NCBI RefSeq assembly: GCF_900156125.1
Contig: NZ_FTLX01000001.1
Coordinates: forward strand, 496,001 to 560,000
Reading direction: 5' to 3'
Length of the DNA: 64,000 nt
Source: Domibacillus enclensis
Lineage (GTDB): Bacteria > Bacillota > Bacilli > Bacillales > Domibacillaceae
Every line of letters starts with the position of its first letter. Positions within the stretch are counted from its first letter, which is position 1. The notes under the pieces were generated by a model. That model had not been told where the DNA came from, did not search any database, and saw nothing but the letters and a program-made list of their open reading frames with translations. Below, one piece after another: positions 8,293-16,495 of the stretch. Position numbers and translations under genes: made by a program.

Positions 8293-9507
8293 CAATCCCC
8301 TATTGTTATCCTAAAGGCTTTTTATCCTCTAGTTCTTACGGTTGAGTTTCCGCAAGATCAGCATATCTTTTCATTACACACATTTTTCATAAACAGGATT
8401 AGCTCTTTTCTTCCACGATCTTCACCAAAAACAGCTTTTGAGATGACTCTAAAGTCCTTTACTCCGAATTGCTCCTCGATATCGACAATTAGTGGAGCAA
8501 TTGTTGTTTTAATTTTATTCAAAGGCGTTTCCAGTACGATTTCCTTATTGTCCATCGACCACTTTATAATATAGTCTCTAATGTTCTTATGGATAAATTG
8601 TCGTTTCTCCATGTATTGAATCGTTGCATTCCTCATAGCAACATTTCCCGAACATTTTCGGCTACAATATTTGCGTTTTGATGTGACAATTACATTAAAT
8701 ACTTCCCTGCATTCTTTGCAGGACCTTTTCTCTCTTGGTATACGTATATATCCTTTCTTTACCCCGCTTTTCTTTAGTCCCTCAATCATTCTCTGCTTCG
8801 CTATACTATCGGAAGCCCAAAGCTTTTTAGTATGTTCACCGATCTTTTGCTTAGCACTAGCGCTATGCTTAAGATTAAAGTGGCCATTCAGCTCACCGTA
8901 AGCAGATTTGTTAATAGTGGTATCTTCAGATTTAATCCACTCTGTAATGGTCGAGTTCAAAGAAAAAGGTAAAGCTTGATATAAAACAAGTAATTCTTCA
9001 TAAGAGAGAAGCTCGCATTCAATGTCGAATCGTTCTTTGATGATGCTAAGTGCTTTCTCAGCCTCATCTTTTGCCTTTTTATGTCTGGACTTTATTTCAA
9101 CTATTTTCTCAAGTTTTCCGCTTTGGTCGTAAAAGAAAAAATCTGGCTTATAGGTTTTATATCCTATGTCGAATACATCAGCCTCATAGCTCCATGGTAT
9201 TTTGTGATAATCAAGGTATTTCGCATATGCATATTCGTATGAGCTTCTTAAATAATTCTCACCATAGAACCCTGCATATCCCCTATTCATATTCATCACC
9301 TCAATACCAATTTACCATTAATTGGACGACTCGTATATGTTTAATCAATGTGTAATGCTGCGGCCTCGTGGATGGATTATATTCTCTTTCGAGGTTCACC
9401 ATCTATGCGTTGCCCCTGACTGAAACTTTACATTCAGCCTTCGGTTCGGATTCCCATCTCAGGGTCCCCGCTTTATTCCGCAGTTTTTTACATGAGGCAA
9501 GCTATTT
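8293..9507 (-). mobile_element. Group I self-splicing intron within nrdJ
   Basis: A 1,215-nt intron between NPCG (exon 1) and EQPL (exon 2), phase 0. Exon 1 ends in T (9508) and the intron ends in G (8293). P1: exon CATGTGGT (9515-9508) pairs with GCCTCATG (9498-9491), 7 of 8 positions, with the U-G wobble at the splice site. P10: GCTT (9502-9499) pairs with exon 2 GAGC (8292-8289). P7: GCATA (9408-9404) in a CAACGCATAGA context pairs with TATGC (8365-8361) in an AAGATATGC context, matching the R and S core elements. P4/P5 (CGGGGA...CCC/GGG...TCCG) and P6 hairpins lie between. The endonuclease ORF fills the P8 region. Without removal, TAG ends translation two codons into the intron. Confidence 0.92.
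8358..9290 (-). CDS. Intron-encoded homing endonuclease, PD-(D/E)XK-like
   Basis: A 310-residue protein inside the nrdJ intron, predicted to cleave intronless nrdJ and drive intron homing. The N-terminal nuclease-like domain has Glu19 (SYEYAYAKYL), Asp50 (KPDFFF) and E65-I-K67, the spacing of a PD-(D/E)XK or Vsr-like core. Residues about 136-160 (NGHFNLKHSASAKQKIGEH) resemble a NUMOD3 DNA-binding module. C191, C194, C209 and C213 form a zinc-finger-like knot. The start is ATG 9290 with GAGGTG 7 nt upstream. The last codons (K-I-C-stop) overlap the 3' strand of P7. It is more AT-rich than neighbouring genes. Exact family is uncertain. Confidence 0.85.
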   Translation of the reverse strand: MNRGYAGFYGENYLRSSYEYAYAKYLDYHKIPWSYEADVFDIGYKTYKPDFFFYDQSGKLEKIVEIKSRHKKAKDEAEKALSIIKERFDIECELLSYEELLVLYQALPFSLNSTITEWIKSEDTTINKSAYGELNGHFNLKHSASAKQKIGEHTKKLWASDSIAKQRMIEGLKKSGVKKGYIRIPREKRSCKECREVFNVIVTSKRKYCSRKCSGNVAMRNATIQYMEKRQFIHKNIRDYIIKWSMDNKEIVLETPLNKIKTTIAPLIVDIEEQFGVKDFRVISKAVFGEDRGRKELILFMKNVCNEKIC

Positions 9508-10947
9508 ACCACATGGGTTTGTCGCGACAACCTGCTGGCCATATGCCTTCGCATTGGTCATATCATTCGCATTGTCAATAAAGAAAATGCCTGGTTCTGC
9601 TGAATATGTCGCACAAACGTTGATCAAGTTCCACAGTTCACGTGCTTTCATTTTACGGTACGTGCGGACTTCGAAGCCTTGACGCTCCCATTCGCGCACA
9701 TCGCCGATTTTATGCCAGTTTTCATTGTAATGAGCCATTTCATCCTTGCTGTACTTTTCAACAGCCGGGAAACGAAGATCATACTCAGCATCTTTTTCAA
9801 CAGCTTCCATGAATTCATTCGTCAGGCAAATCGAGATATTAGCGCCTGTTAAAAATTCAGGGTTGTGTACGCTGTATGTGCCGCCCGTGCGAAGCTTTTC
9901 TTCTGCTTCTTTGAAAATTTCCGGGCTGAAACCGCCGTAGCCAGGAATGTTTTTGTAATTCACAACGCCCTGGTACATTTGCTCTTCACGCTCTGTTAAC
10001 GGCTTGAAGTTCAATTTGTCCTTTGCAGCCTTTTTAATTTGCTCGTCTTCCGTATTTTCAAGAAGATAGCGCAAAATACGGGGGTTCTGCATTTTCGAAA
10101 TAATGAATTCTACAATATCAGGATGCCAGTCCGCTAACATTATCATTTGTGCTCCACGTCTGGATCCCCCTTGTTCGACAAGATGTGTCAGCTTCGCAAT
10201 GTCATCCAGCCAGGAAACTGACCCGGACGATTTGCCGTTTACACCGCGTGCCAGTGTATTGCGTGGGCGAAGAGTGGAACCGTTTGTTCCGACACCGCCG
10301 CCGCGGCTCATAATTTCCATCACCTGCTTGCGATGCTCGGAAATGCCTTCACGTGAATCCGCGACAAACGGCATCACGTAGCAGTTGAAATACGTGACGT
10401 CTGTATCGGCTCCTGCACCATACAGCACACGTCCCGCTGGAATAAAGTTCAGGTTGACCAGCTCATGGTAAAACTTATCAAACCATTCCTTTTTCTTTTC
10501 ATCTGTTTGTTCTACAGAGGACAGGCCGGCTGCGTTCCGCTTGGCAATTTGCTCGTAAAAAACCTCCAGCGGCTTTTCAATCACATCAAGTGCGCGGTGA
10601 ACAATGCCTGATTCCGCTTCAGCAGGATCATCAATCGCGCTGCGGTATTCTTCGTCAATTAAGATGGATGCTTTTTTGGCTTCCCGGTCAAGCGACACAA
10701 TAAAGCCTGTCCCGCGTGCAGGGAATTTCGGATCTTCTTTAATCGTCAAAACGACAAAATCGCCTTCTGACAACGTAATTTTTTCAGTGTCTTTGAATGA
10801 GTACCGGTCGATCATAACGAGACGGGAGACGCCTTTGTGTGTAATCTTCATTTCCGGTGTGACAGGGAAAACCTGTGGAAAAATGCTGATGTCCTTGTTG
10901 AGTCTGTCGACATTAAGCGACATTTGCTTTGTGGACGTAGCAGACAT
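9508..10947 (-). CDS. nrdJ: B12-dependent ribonucleotide reductase, exon 1 (N-terminal 480 residues)
   Basis: N-terminal part of the class II reductase. Joined to exon 2 it gives one 853-residue frame. It contains the FIPAGRVLYGAG and FNCYVMPF stretches (the latter Cys being the likely redox partner), the GGGVGTNGSTLRP loop and LVEQGGSRRGAQM. It ends with N477-P-C479-G480, where Cys479 is the expected thiyl-radical cysteine. ATG 10947 has AAAGGAG 8 nt upstream; the longer open frame to 10998 covers the promoter operator. It is expressed from its own promoter with tandem NrdR boxes. It lies where B. subtilis has yqhO, so the locus differs from that genome. Confidence 0.95.
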
Positions 10948-10985
10948 GGAAACAACTCCTTTTATATGCTGGTGTACAAAAAACG

Positions 10986-11040
10986 AAAACAAACACAATA
11001 TATTGTGTTTGTTTTTCAGTTCATACTCTATATATTGATT
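10986..11040 (-). promoter_or_regulatory. Tandem NrdR boxes upstream of nrdJ
   Basis: Box 1 is the core ACACAATATATTGTGT (10993-11008), embedded in a perfect 30-bp palindrome (10986-11015). Box 2 is ACTCTATATATTGATT (11025-11040), matching the CWATATATWG core. The centres are 32 bp apart, three helical turns, the usual geometry for cooperative NrdR binding. Predicted to repress nrdJ when (d)ATP is plentiful. Confidence 0.88.
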
Positions 11041-11060
11041 GAGCGCCCGTCATTTGTCAA
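11031..11060 (-). promoter_or_regulatory. Putative sigma-A promoter of nrdJ
   Basis: On the minus strand, TTGACA (11060-11055) and AATATA (11036-11031) are separated by 18 nt. The -10 lies inside the distal NrdR box, so a bound repressor would block RNA polymerase. Confidence 0.65.
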
Positions 11061-11132
11061 GCCGGGATAGCTCGCAAAAAGTCGGGAATTGCCTTGCTCT
11101 ACACGTGAATACAAGCAAAAAAAATAATTTTT

Positions 11133-11969
11133 TTAACGGCGGAAATTCCAGCTCGGATTCTCATACCGTTCTTTTTGAATGACGGCAATTTGCTGATTTT
11201 GATCCTCCGTTAACTGCAGTGGGGCCAGCCCAATATTCAGCCCTTGCTCAAAGCCCTGCTTAAATGACACTCGCGCTTCATCGAGTGTAACTGGTTCAGC
11301 CCTCAGGTCATTGATCGCGACGGCCTTGCTTTTAAACGCGCTTTTCATCCGCTCTTTTACCCGGTCATTCGGATAATGAAACAAACTGAACAGCTTGTCT
11401 TCGTCGATGTCGAGCAAAATAGACCCGTGCTGCAAAATAACCCCTTTTTGCCGCGTTTGAGCACTTCCGGCCACTTTTCTTCCTTCCACGACAAGCTCAT
11501 ACCAGCTTGGTGCGTCAAAGCAAACGCTGGAACGGGGATTTTTCAAGCTCGCTTTTTCTTCCTCTGTTCGCGGAACGGCAAATTCCGCTTGAAGTCCAAG
11601 TGCGCGAAACCCTTGAAGAACGCCTTCAGAAATGACCCGGTATGCTTCTGTGACACCCGCGGGCATTTCAGGATGGTTCTCGCTGACAATCACACTGTAC
11701 GTAAGCTCATGCTCATGCAGAACGCCTCTGCCTCCTGTAGGACGGCGGACAAAGCCAAGTCCGTGCTTTTGAAGCTCTTCAAAATTCACTTCTTTTTCTG
11801 CTTTTTGGAAATAGCCGATTGAAAGAGCGGCCTGCTCCCATCCGTAAAAGCGGACAACAGGGGGAATGTCTCCCTTGCTGTGCCAATCAAGGAGCGCTTC
11901 ATCTACCGCCATGTTATATGCGGCGCTTTGATTTCCTGTATCCAGAAAAGCCCACGTTTCCTTTGTCAT
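11133..11969 (-). CDS. lipM: Octanoyl-[acyl-carrier protein]:protein N-octanoyltransferase LipM
   Basis: LipM transfers octanoate from acyl carrier protein to GcvH in lipoate synthesis. The product is 278 residues, the B. subtilis length, when started at ATG 11969. It has the BPL/LPL fold with [18 protein letters not shown] (75-92) and the catalytic cysteine at position 150 (SSVCFDAPS), the same number as in B. subtilis LipM. The longer open frame to 12044 lacks a good start. It is divergent from the rhodanese gene and downstream of no obvious partner. Confidence 0.95.
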   Translation of the reverse strand: MTKETWAFLDTGNQSAAYNMAVDEALLDWHSKGDIPPVVRFYGWEQAALSIGYFQKAEKEVNFEELQKHGLGFVRRPTGGRGVLHEHELTYSVIVSENHPEMPAGVTEAYRVISEGVLQGFRALGLQAEFAVPRTEEEKASLKNPRSSVCFDAPSWYELVVEGRKVAGSAQTRQKGVILQHGSILLDIDEDKLFSLFHYPNDRVKERMKSAFKSKAVAINDLRAEPVTLDEARVSFKQGFEQGLNIGLAPLQLTEDQNQQIAVIQKERYENPSWNFRR

Positions 11970-12132
11970 GTTATACGCCTTCTTTTCGTTGTAAATTCCC
12001 TCAACTAGTCTATCAAATTGAAACCGAAAATCAAAGGCGAACACTCCTCTTTTTTCAAGAGAATTTTCTTTTCATCTGATAACCATATGGCTATAATAAA
12101 AGGAGCAGTTTATTTGAAAGGGGAACACGACG

Positions 12133-12507
12133 TTGCTTTATTCTATTGCCGCAGTACTTGGCGCGATTATTTTGTACGCGATTTTCATGTATTTTTCTCA
12201 AAAACGTGCGGTAAAGCCGCTCAGCCAGGAAGAGTTTATCCAAGGATACCGGAAAGCGCAGCTGATTGATGTGCGTGAACCGAATGAATATAACGGCGGT
12301 CACATTTTAGGCGCCCGCAATATTCCTGTGACACAGATGAAACAGCGGATGAAAGAAATCCGTGCCGACAAGCCCGTTTACTTGTATTGCCAAAGCGGCC
12401 TGCGCAGCGGACGTGCAGCACAAATGCTGTACCGCAAAGGGTACCGTGAGATTTACCATCTTCAAGGCGGGTTCAAAAAATGGACCGGTAAAGTAAAAAC
12501 GAAATAA
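12133..12507 (+). CDS. yqhL: Rhodanese-like domain protein (YqhL)
   Basis: A 124-residue protein with one N-terminal membrane anchor (about 2-20) and a rhodanese domain. IDVREPNEYNGGHI and the active-site loop CQSGLRSGRA carry the sulfur-accepting cysteine. Start is TTG 12133 after GAAAGGGG. Likely a sulfurtransferase facing the cytoplasm; the acceptor is unknown. It is divergent from lipM, as in B. subtilis, and ends in a terminator. Confidence 0.9.
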   Translation: MLYSIAAVLGAIILYAIFMYFSQKRAVKPLSQEEFIQGYRKAQLIDVREPNEYNGGHILGARNIPVTQMKQRMKEIRADKPVYLYCQSGLRSGRAAQMLYRKGYREIYHLQGGFKKWTGKVKTK

Positions 12508-12512
12508 ACAAG

Positions 12513-12541
12513 GCAGCTCTGCACATGCGGAGCTGCTTTTT
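12513..12541 (+). terminator. Terminator of the rhodanese gene
   Basis: GCAGCTC/GAGCTGC stem with a 10-nt loop followed by TTTTTCT, 6 nt after the stop. Confidence 0.8.
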
Positions 12542-12620
12542 CTATGGGCTTTGAGTGTATTCTCTTTTTCTTCACGGGACATACTAATCTTCATACCAGA
12601 AAAAGAAGGGTTTGAATGGG

Positions 12621-14198
12621 ATGAAGCCGGCTATTCTGTATGATGATACGTGGGAAAAAGAGCTGGATCAATACGTGCAAAGAGCCTCTACCCCAGGCTG
12701 TTTTCCCTTGTTTTTACTAACCGCCCAAACCAAAAAGCGGATTCTTCCTGCTCACTTTGACGGGTTATTGTCTCCAGGCTTTTTGCCGCATATGGCATTT
12801 CTTCCTCATCAGGTGAAAACCGCTCAAAAAGTAATGGAGGAAATGAACGGCACCGCCATTTTAGCAGATGAAGTAGGACTTGGGAAAACGATTGAAGCGG
12901 GTTTGATTTTAAAAGAATATATGCTTCGCGGCCTCGTGTCGCGCGTGCTCGTCTTAGCGCCGGCTTCCCTTGTCAATCAATGGGCAAAGGAGCTGCGCGA
13001 AAAATTTCAAATCTATGCTTTCGTCCAGCGAAAAAAACCTGACTGGTCCTGGAACGGTGTGCAAATTGCTTCAATCGATTCAGCAAAGCAGCCAAAATTC
13101 GCCGACCAATTTTCTGATACGTTGTTTGATATGGTTATTATTGACGAAGCGCACCGTTTAAAAAATCCGCGAACAAAGAATTATCAGTTTGTCAGCAAGC
13201 TGAATAAAACGTATTGTCTGCTTCTCACCGCCACACCTGTACAAAATGATGCAGATGAATTGTTCCACCTCGTTTCACTGTTAAAGCCCGGTCTTTTCGG
13301 AAACAGCAGCGCCTTTCAAGAAAAGTTCAAACAGGGCCGTCACGCTGTGCAAAACGAGGAAGCGTTTCATTCCCTTCTACAGAAAGTGATGATCCGCAAT
13401 ATGCGCGCTGACATCGAACAGCAGCCGATTAAGCGAATCGTGAAAACCATTCGAATAAATCAAACGGATGAAGAAAAAGCATTTTATCAGTCTCTGTCAG
13501 AGTGTCTGCCTAACTCGATCACGCTGTTAACCCTGCAGCGAGAAGCATGCAGCAGCAAATATGCGGCCCTTTCCACGTTAAAAAAACAGGAAGGGTTTTT
13601 TGAAACAGAGACAGCACTGCTTTCCCAGGCGATTCAATCCAATTCCAAAGCAGAAAAAGCGCTTCAAATCGTCCATGAGGCAAAAGAGAAGGTGCTGATT
13701 TTCACCCAATACCGTGCAACACAGCAATACCTGGAGCTTTATTTCCGCTCGCATGACATTCCAGCGGTTTCCTTTCAAGGGAATTTTAAAAAAGGAAAAA
13801 AAGACTGGATGATTGAACTGTTTAAAGGGCCTGCTCAGGTTCTCATTGCGACAGAAGCAGGCAGCGAAGGCTTGAACCTGCAATTTTGCCGTCATGTGAT
13901 CAATTTCGATCTGCCGTGGAACCCGATGAAGCTGGAGCAGCGAATTGGCCGTGTTCATCGGTACGGGCAGGAGCACGATGTGTATATTTATCACCTGGCG
14001 TTTAATCAAACGGTTGAAGACCGGATGCTTTCTTTGCTTTATGATAAAATCAGCCTTTTCCAGGCGGCAATCGGCAAAATCGATACGATATTAGAAAATA
14101 ACTGGGTTGAAGAGCATTTGCGGGATGCTATTCAATCCTCTCGCAGTATTCGTGAATGGGAAATCAAAATGGAAAACCTGTCAGCTGTATTGGAGTGA
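12621..14198 (+). CDS. yqhH: SNF2-family helicase (YqhH-like)
   Basis: A 525-residue two-domain SNF2-type ATPase. Motif I is DEVGLGKTIEAG (about 85-96), motif II is IIDEAHRLKN, motif III TATPVQND, and motif VI QRIGRVHRYGQ in the second RecA domain. There is no added nuclease or zinc finger. ATG 12621 is chosen because AGAAGGG is 10 nt upstream; the earlier TTG (12612) is only 2 nt from it. It overlaps no gene upstream and leads into yqhG by 5 nt. Role in DNA or RNP remodelling is inferred from the family. Confidence 0.88.
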   Translation: MKPAILYDDTWEKELDQYVQRASTPGCFPLFLLTAQTKKRILPAHFDGLLSPGFLPHMAFLPHQVKTAQKVMEEMNGTAILADEVGLGKTIEAGLILKEYMLRGLVSRVLVLAPASLVNQWAKELREKFQIYAFVQRKKPDWSWNGVQIASIDSAKQPKFADQFSDTLFDMVIIDEAHRLKNPRTKNYQFVSKLNKTYCLLLTATPVQNDADELFHLVSLLKPGLFGNSSAFQEKFKQGRHAVQNEEAFHSLLQKVMIRNMRADIEQQPIKRIVKTIRINQTDEEKAFYQSLSECLPNSITLLTLQREACSSKYAALSTLKKQEGFFETETALLSQAIQSNSKAEKALQIVHEAKEKVLIFTQYRATQQYLELYFRSHDIPAVSFQGNFKKGKKDWMIELFKGPAQVLIATEAGSEGLNLQFCRHVINFDLPWNPMKLEQRIGRVHRYGQEHDVYIYHLAFNQTVEDRMLSLLYDKISLFQAAIGKIDTILENNWVEEHLRDAIQSSRSIREWEIKMENLSAVLE

Positions 14199-14203
14199 TC
14201 ACA

Positions 14204-14971
14204 TTGATATCTTTTCTTCACACATTGTTTTCTTCCTGCGGCTGTCTGATTCTTCATGAAGCAGACAGCACCATTACGATTCAGTTAACAGAGGAAGCAG
14301 ACCGCGATTTAATGAACCGTCCGTTTTACTGGCACTATAAAGATCAGCTTGGCCAAAGGGGGGAACCTCTTGCTGTCACCTTTTTCACAGAAGATCCCGG
14401 GCGTCCGCTGAAACAGCTTGAAGAATATATTACATTCGGCTCTCCCCGTTTTCATCAGCTTCTTTCCTACGGGCAAAAAAAAGTGCCGTTTATTAAATTG
14501 TATGAACGGCATCCGTCTGCCCAAAACGTACAGCTTGAGCCATGGCTTTTTATTCACTTTCATTTATCTTATGAAGCCGATGGAAAAAAAGAAAAATTGG
14601 TGCCCCTGGCTCTCCATTTGATCAGCGGCAGCTATTCTGAAGACTTTTTGGAAAGCACCGCTTCATTATCAATGGAACCATCCATTGCACCGTATCATTA
14701 TATTCTCTCACCGCTCATTACGCCAGCAAGCGGCTTAAACAGAATGAAGCAAAAGGTGCAGGCGGAGCTGTTAAAGGAAAATCATGATTGGGCCAGCACC
14801 GCTTATGAGAAGCAGCAATTTGAACTGCGCATGCTGGAATCCTTTTATGATCCCGCCGCTTCAACTGAACATTATGAGCGTGAAAAAGCGGCGATTATCC
14901 GGCGGTTTAATCCTGTCGTCCGATTATCGATTTGGCACGGCGGTTTATTTTATTTGGCGCGCAAAACATAA
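14204..14971 (+). CDS. yqhG: YqhG family protein
   Basis: A 255-residue soluble protein starting at TTG 14204, 5 nt after the yqhH stop, with GGAGTGATC as ribosome-binding site. The sequence matches the YqhG family by position (always after yqhH), size and features such as FHLSYEADGKKEKLVPLALHL and an acidic/helical C-terminal half. No catalytic motif is visible, and coupling with the helicase suggests a shared but unknown task. Its TAA abuts the comGG stop on the other strand with zero gap. Confidence 0.8.
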   Translation: MISFLHTLFSSCGCLILHEADSTITIQLTEEADRDLMNRPFYWHYKDQLGQRGEPLAVTFFTEDPGRPLKQLEEYITFGSPRFHQLLSYGQKKVPFIKLYERHPSAQNVQLEPWLFIHFHLSYEADGKKEKLVPLALHLISGSYSEDFLESTASLSMEPSIAPYHYILSPLITPASGLNRMKQKVQAELLKENHDWASTAYEKQQFELRMLESFYDPAASTEHYEREKAAIIRRFNPVVRLSIWHGGLFYLARKT

Positions 14972-15403
14972 TTAATAATACTCGGTTCTTTTCAGGATGC
15001 TTCCATCTTCCGAATGAAGATGATATACAGCCCAAAATACACCATCCTGATGCGTCGTTTCAATTCGAACACGCCGCTCGTTTTGAACGGCTTCGCTTAT
15101 GGTCACGCGTGTTGTTCCGATATTTGTTTCCAAGAAAAAGGGGGCTGGCTCTGATTGGGCGACTACATTCCGAACGGCCATCAGCTCCACAATTCGGAGT
15201 TCATAATAGTCTGTTACGTAATCCGCTGTTTTCCACTTTGAGACGAACGAGTCCGCTATAGATACAGAAGCGGCCATAATCAGTACAAGGATCAGTAAAA
15301 TGTGCGGATAGATCATTCCCTGTTCGTTTAATACCCATTCCTTACCGAACTGGAGAAATCGCTGCTCCTTCTTTTTCACCGTTTGTAAACGTAACATGGA
15401 CAT
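14972..15403 (-). CDS. comGG: Competence pseudopilus minor protein ComGG
   Basis: Last gene of comG. 143 residues with a membrane segment (about 31-50) after QGMIYPHILLI, the degenerate pilin-like start of ComGG, and a soluble C-terminal domain. The ATG at 15403 has AGAAGGAGG 8 nt upstream, so a long 30-residue leader is predicted, longer than in B. subtilis. It overlaps comGF by 62 nt. ComGG needs no prepilin peptidase in B. subtilis. It ends exactly against convergent yqhG, with no visible terminator between. Confidence 0.85.
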   Translation of the reverse strand: MSMLRLQTVKKKEQRFLQFGKEWVLNEQGMIYPHILLILVLIMAASVSIADSFVSKWKTADYVTDYYELRIVELMAVRNVVAQSEPAPFFLETNIGTTRVTISEAVQNERRVRIETTHQDGVFWAVYHLHSEDGSILKRTEYY

Positions 15404-15797
15404 ATACCCTGCCTCCTTCTATTGCAATGGCGGCACTTTTGACATTTTGCAGCATGATTTCGTGACCCAGCCGGTCGACCTGCCGCCTGATCTTATCGTT
15501 GTACTGGCTGACTGTGACAAGAGAATTCTCCTGGCCAACGATTGAATAGTGAAGCTTCTCTCCCTCCATCCGCCAGTTTTCGGCTGAATGCAGGTCATTG
15601 CGAAGCCCGATCACAAACAGTTCCCATTCAATCTTTTTTTCCGCCTGGCCTGCTTCAATGACGCGATATGTACTGTCATACAAAAGGGGAATGGACGCTG
15701 CACAAGCTGTAAAGATCGTGAATACCACCAGTGATTCAAGCATCGTAAATCCTCTACTGCTGAACAACACACCGAAATTTTCCTCTGATTTCCACAC
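15342..15797 (-). CDS. comGF: Competence pseudopilus minor protein ComGF
   Basis: 151 residues from GTG 15797, with a type IV pilin-like N terminus (RGFTMLESLVVFTIFTACAAS, about 15-35) and a soluble C-terminal domain with DRLGHEIMLQNV. GGAGG lies only 3 nt before this GTG, so a GTG or TTG about nine codons later is also possible. It overlaps both comGE (44 nt) and comGG. It is predicted to help assemble or cap the transformation pilus. Confidence 0.85.
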   Translation of the reverse strand: MWKSEENFGVLFSSRGFTMLESLVVFTIFTACAASIPLLYDSTYRVIEAGQAEKKIEWELFVIGLRNDLHSAENWRMEGEKLHYSIVGQENSLVTVSQYNDKIRRQVDRLGHEIMLQNVKSAAIAIEGGRVYVHVTFTNGEKEGAAISPVR

Positions 15798-16071
15798 AGG
15801 CCTCCACCTTCCCCTCTACTTCACGCCAAACAATAGCCCCCTTCACCCTATCGTGCTCCTCCAGCTCGTAGTCAAAAAAGGGATCGCCATACAGCCTAGA
15901 TTCCCCCTCTTCGTACAGCGTTCTCATCCCTTCCTGAAGCTCCCACCGCCAGGCCGTTTTCTCTATTAATGTAAAGCAAAAGGGCAGCAAAACAACTGCT
16001 GCCAGTAAAAAAGCCAGTAACGCTAGCATACTTTCAGCGAGCGTCATGCCCCGTTCATTCAGATGTAAAAT
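15754..16071 (-). CDS. comGE: Competence pseudopilus minor protein ComGE
   Basis: About 105 residues with pilin-like N terminus (ERGMTLAESMLALLAFL) and one membrane helix. No ATG, GTG or TTG follows the only good ribosome-binding site (GGAAGGGGGCGG at 16086-16075). The best-placed codon is ATT 16071, which gives a leader of 7 residues before the conserved Gly, as in B. subtilis ComGE. The alternative is TTG 16089, without a ribosome-binding site. It overlaps the comGD end by 17 nt. Identity comes from position and pilin-like start. Confidence 0.75.
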   Translation of the reverse strand: MLHLNERGMTLAESMLALLAFLLAAVVLLPFCFTLIEKTAWRWELQEGMRTLYEEGESRLYGDPFFDYELEEHDRVKGAIVWREVEGKVEACVEIRGKFRCVVQQ

Positions 16072-16495
16072 AAAACCGCCCCCTTCCAATTAAAAAGATA
16101 AGTCTGGTTGTTTTTTCCTGTGTGGCAAAAAAGATGGAGCCCGTTCGGCTCACTGTTCCTTTTCTTAAAAAAACAATGGTTCCTGCAGTTCGGGCATCCC
16201 ATTTGAAACGCGAAGGGATCTCACGCTTTTCAATTGTTTTTCTTGCACTATCGTACGTATAAATATGATAGTAATTCGTTCCATTTTCGAAAAAATCAAC
16301 CGCGATATTTTTGTTTTTTGCAATGGCATACGCTTGTGCAGCAAACAGATCCCGTTCCACCTGCTGAAAAAACTGGCGGTCATTCACCGCACTGACCGTC
16401 GTTCGAAGTGGAATGAGAGCAGCGGCAAGACAAACCATAAACACGCATAGTACCACCATCATTTCGAGCAGCGTGAAGCCTGACTCTTTACGCAC
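16055..16495 (-). CDS. comGD: Competence pseudopilus minor protein ComGD
   Basis: 146 residues with prepilin cleavage motif ESGFTLLEMMVVLCVF: cleavage after Gly is expected by ComC. The GTG at 16495 gives the family length (143 in B. subtilis) and a 5-residue leader. TTG 16510 or ATG 16522 would lengthen the leader. The chosen start overlaps the comGC stop by 8 nt. It is a minor pseudopilin of the DNA-uptake pilus, and the C-terminal half is beta-rich and basic. Confidence 0.88.
   Translation of the reverse strand: MRKESGFTLLEMMVVLCVFMVCLAAALIPLRTTVSAVNDRQFFQQVERDLFAAQAYAIAKNKNIAVDFFENGTNYYHIYTYDSARKTIEKREIPSRFKWDARTAGTIVFLRKGTVSRTGSIFFATQEKTTRLIFLIGRGRFYFTSE

Noticed and set aside
8293-9507. 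Intein in NrdJ
   Set aside because: A TAG stop follows two codons after the exon 1 end, the insert is not one open frame with the host, and no Cys/Ser first residue or HN-C/S/T end block is present.
8293-9507. IStron (group I intron fused to an IS element)
   Set aside because: No TnpA or TnpB-like protein is encoded; the only ORF is the homing endonuclease.
7171-10947. nrdJ as a broken pseudogene or assembly break
   Set aside because: The two halves join in frame at a conserved motif, the inserted DNA has intron helices and an intact endonuclease ORF, and both exons are undamaged.
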